This document shows, piece after piece, positions 6,454 through 7,023 of a stretch of 7,023 bases of DNA; positions within the stretch are counted from its first letter, which is position 1, and each line of letters opens with the position of its first letter. The translations under genes were made by a program, and so were the position numbers. Source of the DNA: Mycobacterium sp. Lineage in GTDB: Bacteria > Actinomycetota > Actinomycetes > Mycobacteriales > Mycobacteriaceae. A model generated the notes under the pieces. The model made no database searches. It worked only from the letters and a program-made list of their open reading frames with translations, and had not been told where the DNA came from. The stretch spans positions 1 to 7,023 of the forward strand of contig JAQTVU010000130.1 in the NCBI GenBank assembly GCA_028706695.1, read 5' to 3'.

Positions 6454-6500
6454 GAGAACGACAACAGCGCGCCGGGGCGGTGCCGCAGGTGGGAGTCACA

Positions 6501-6836
6501 TTGTTCGCACTGCTGGTCAGGTTCACTATTCGCGTGGGACACGAGGACGCCTTCGACGCACTTGTCGCCCACACACTGGCCGCGATCGCTACTGAGGAAC
6601 CCGACACGATCGTCTATGCCAGCCACACCCAGGCCGCCGAGCCCAGTGTGCGGGTGTTCTACGAGTGCTACCGAAGCCACGACGCCTTCCAAGCGCACGA
6701 AACCGCGCCACACATCCGCCGGTTTCTGTCCGAGCGAACCCAGCACCTGGGTGGCCCGCCGGAAGTGTGGACCCTGACCCCCGTTGCCGGTGCGATCAAT
6801 GGGCAGCCGCTTCGAGGTGACGGTGCCTCGCGCTGA
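6501..6836 (+). CDS. ABM-fold (antibiotic biosynthesis monooxygenase-like) protein
   Basis: This product of about 111 residues has the single-domain dimeric alpha/beta-barrel ABM pattern: FALLVRFTIRVGHEDAFDAL (first strand and helix), TLAAIATEEPDTIVYASH, VRVFYECYRSHDAFQAHE, then PHIRRFLSERTQHL and a final strand VWTLTPVAG. Family members include quinol monooxygenases and heme-degrading enzymes, but many have no known substrate, so activity is not assigned. The TTG start at 6501 is preferred: GGAG (6492-6495) is 5 bases upstream, and homologues begin right at this first strand. In-frame GTGs at 6489 and 6435 are alternatives; the region from 6435 reads as Arg/Gln-rich non-domain sequence. The gene overlaps the XRE gene by 14 bases and is probably co-transcribed with it. 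This suggests a role in the element's control, for example sensing, but that is inference. Confidence 0.82.
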   Translation: MFALLVRFTIRVGHEDAFDALVAHTLAAIATEEPDTIVYASHTQAAEPSVRVFYECYRSHDAFQAHETAPHIRRFLSERTQHLGGPPEVWTLTPVAGAINGQPLRGDGASR

Positions 6837-7023
6837 CCCCACAGCCGGCGATCTAGTTCGTATCTACCGAGAGGAAAAGAACTGGTCCCAGAAGCGCTTG
6901 GCGGGCCAGATGCACAAATCGGTCAGCTGGGTCTCCCAGACCGAACGCGGCCAACTGCCGCTGAACGACCTCACCGTCATACAACGGCTGGCCGCAGTGC
7001 TCGGCGCACGGCCACAGGAACTC
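6823..7023 (+). CDS. XRE-family helix-turn-helix regulator (C-terminus cut by window end)
   Basis: The first 67 codons are visible. Residues about 11-62 form an XRE/Cro-type helix-turn-helix: LVRIYREEKNWSQKRLA, MHKSVSWVSQTERGQL (recognition helix region) and LTVIQRLAAVLGARP. The GTG at 6823 is preferred because GAGG (6814-6817) precedes it by 5 bases. An in-frame ATG at 6799 and a GTG at 6817 are alternatives; all overlap the end of the ABM gene. Many actinobacterial proteins with this N-terminus carry a longer C-terminal sensing or effector domain, but it would lie beyond the window. The gene probably encodes the element's repressor or activator acting on the divergent control region. Confidence 0.88.
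   Translation, partial: MPRADPTAGDLVRIYREEKNWSQKRLAGQMHKSVSWVSQTERGQLPLNDLTVIQRLAAVLGARPQEL

Larger units (their letters stand above)
6206..6500. promoter_or_regulatory. Divergent intergenic control region
   Basis: This region separates the minus-strand SCO3933-translocase-rep operon from the plus-strand ABM/XRE pair, so promoters for both directions should lie here. It contains a repeat cluster at 6304-6335 and a palindrome overlapping a possible -10 at 6429-6453, both listed separately. The octamer GGGTGTGC occurs at 6319-6326 and again at 6431-6438, once in each cluster, which would fit half-sites for one repressor. No convincing minus-strand -10 hexamer was found. No gene is seen here. 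Confidence 0.5.

Noticed and set aside
6370..6777. Alternative plus-strand frame across the ABM gene
   Set aside because: The overlapping frame 6501-6836 has clear ABM-domain sequence, while this one is Pro/Ser/Arg-rich shadow.
1..7023. CRISPR array, tRNA/rRNA gene, IS element
   Set aside because: No regularly spaced repeats, cloverleaf-like sequence, ribosomal RNA sequence or DDE-type transposase was seen.

Overview
The window looks like high-GC actinobacterial DNA, most likely from a Mycobacterium. It opens with a member of the mycobacterial 13E12 (DUF222/HNH) repeat family, and the neighbouring integrase resembles that of the M. tuberculosis prophage-like element phiRv1. The genus call rests on recalled family resemblance, not on a database search.

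Layout: (1) bases 1-959 are the 5' part of a 13E12/DUF222 gene, broken inside its C-terminal HNH motif. (2) The break at about 952-984 is read as attL, the left host/element junction of an integrated mobile element. (3) A large serine recombinase (985-2424, +) starts right at the junction from what looks like an extended -10, leaderless promoter. (4) Bases 2425-2560 separate convergent genes and hold an imperfect inverted repeat. (5) A tightly packed minus-strand operon follows, given here in transcription order: an SCO3933-family small protein (6205-5867), an FtsK/TraB-like DNA translocase (5768-4368), a RepSA-like HUH replication initiator (4371-2734) and an unrecognised 57-residue protein (2734-2561). 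(6) A roughly 300-base divergent control region (6206-6500) contains inverted and direct repeats. (7) A plus-strand pair runs off the right edge: an ABM-fold (antibiotic biosynthesis monooxygenase-like) protein overlapping an XRE-type helix-turn-helix regulator, cut by the window end.

Interpretation: this is the left part of an actinomycete integrative and conjugative element (AICE). The recombinase would integrate and excise it. The Rep protein would replicate the excised circle by a rolling-circle mechanism. The FtsK/TraB-like motor would move double-stranded DNA between cells. The SCO3933 protein and the ABM/XRE pair probably control the system. The notable feature is the combination of a phiRv1-type serine integrase and its 13E12 target with a conjugative, not phage, backbone. 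The right end of the element, the rest of the 13E12 gene, and any further transfer or immunity genes lie outside the window.
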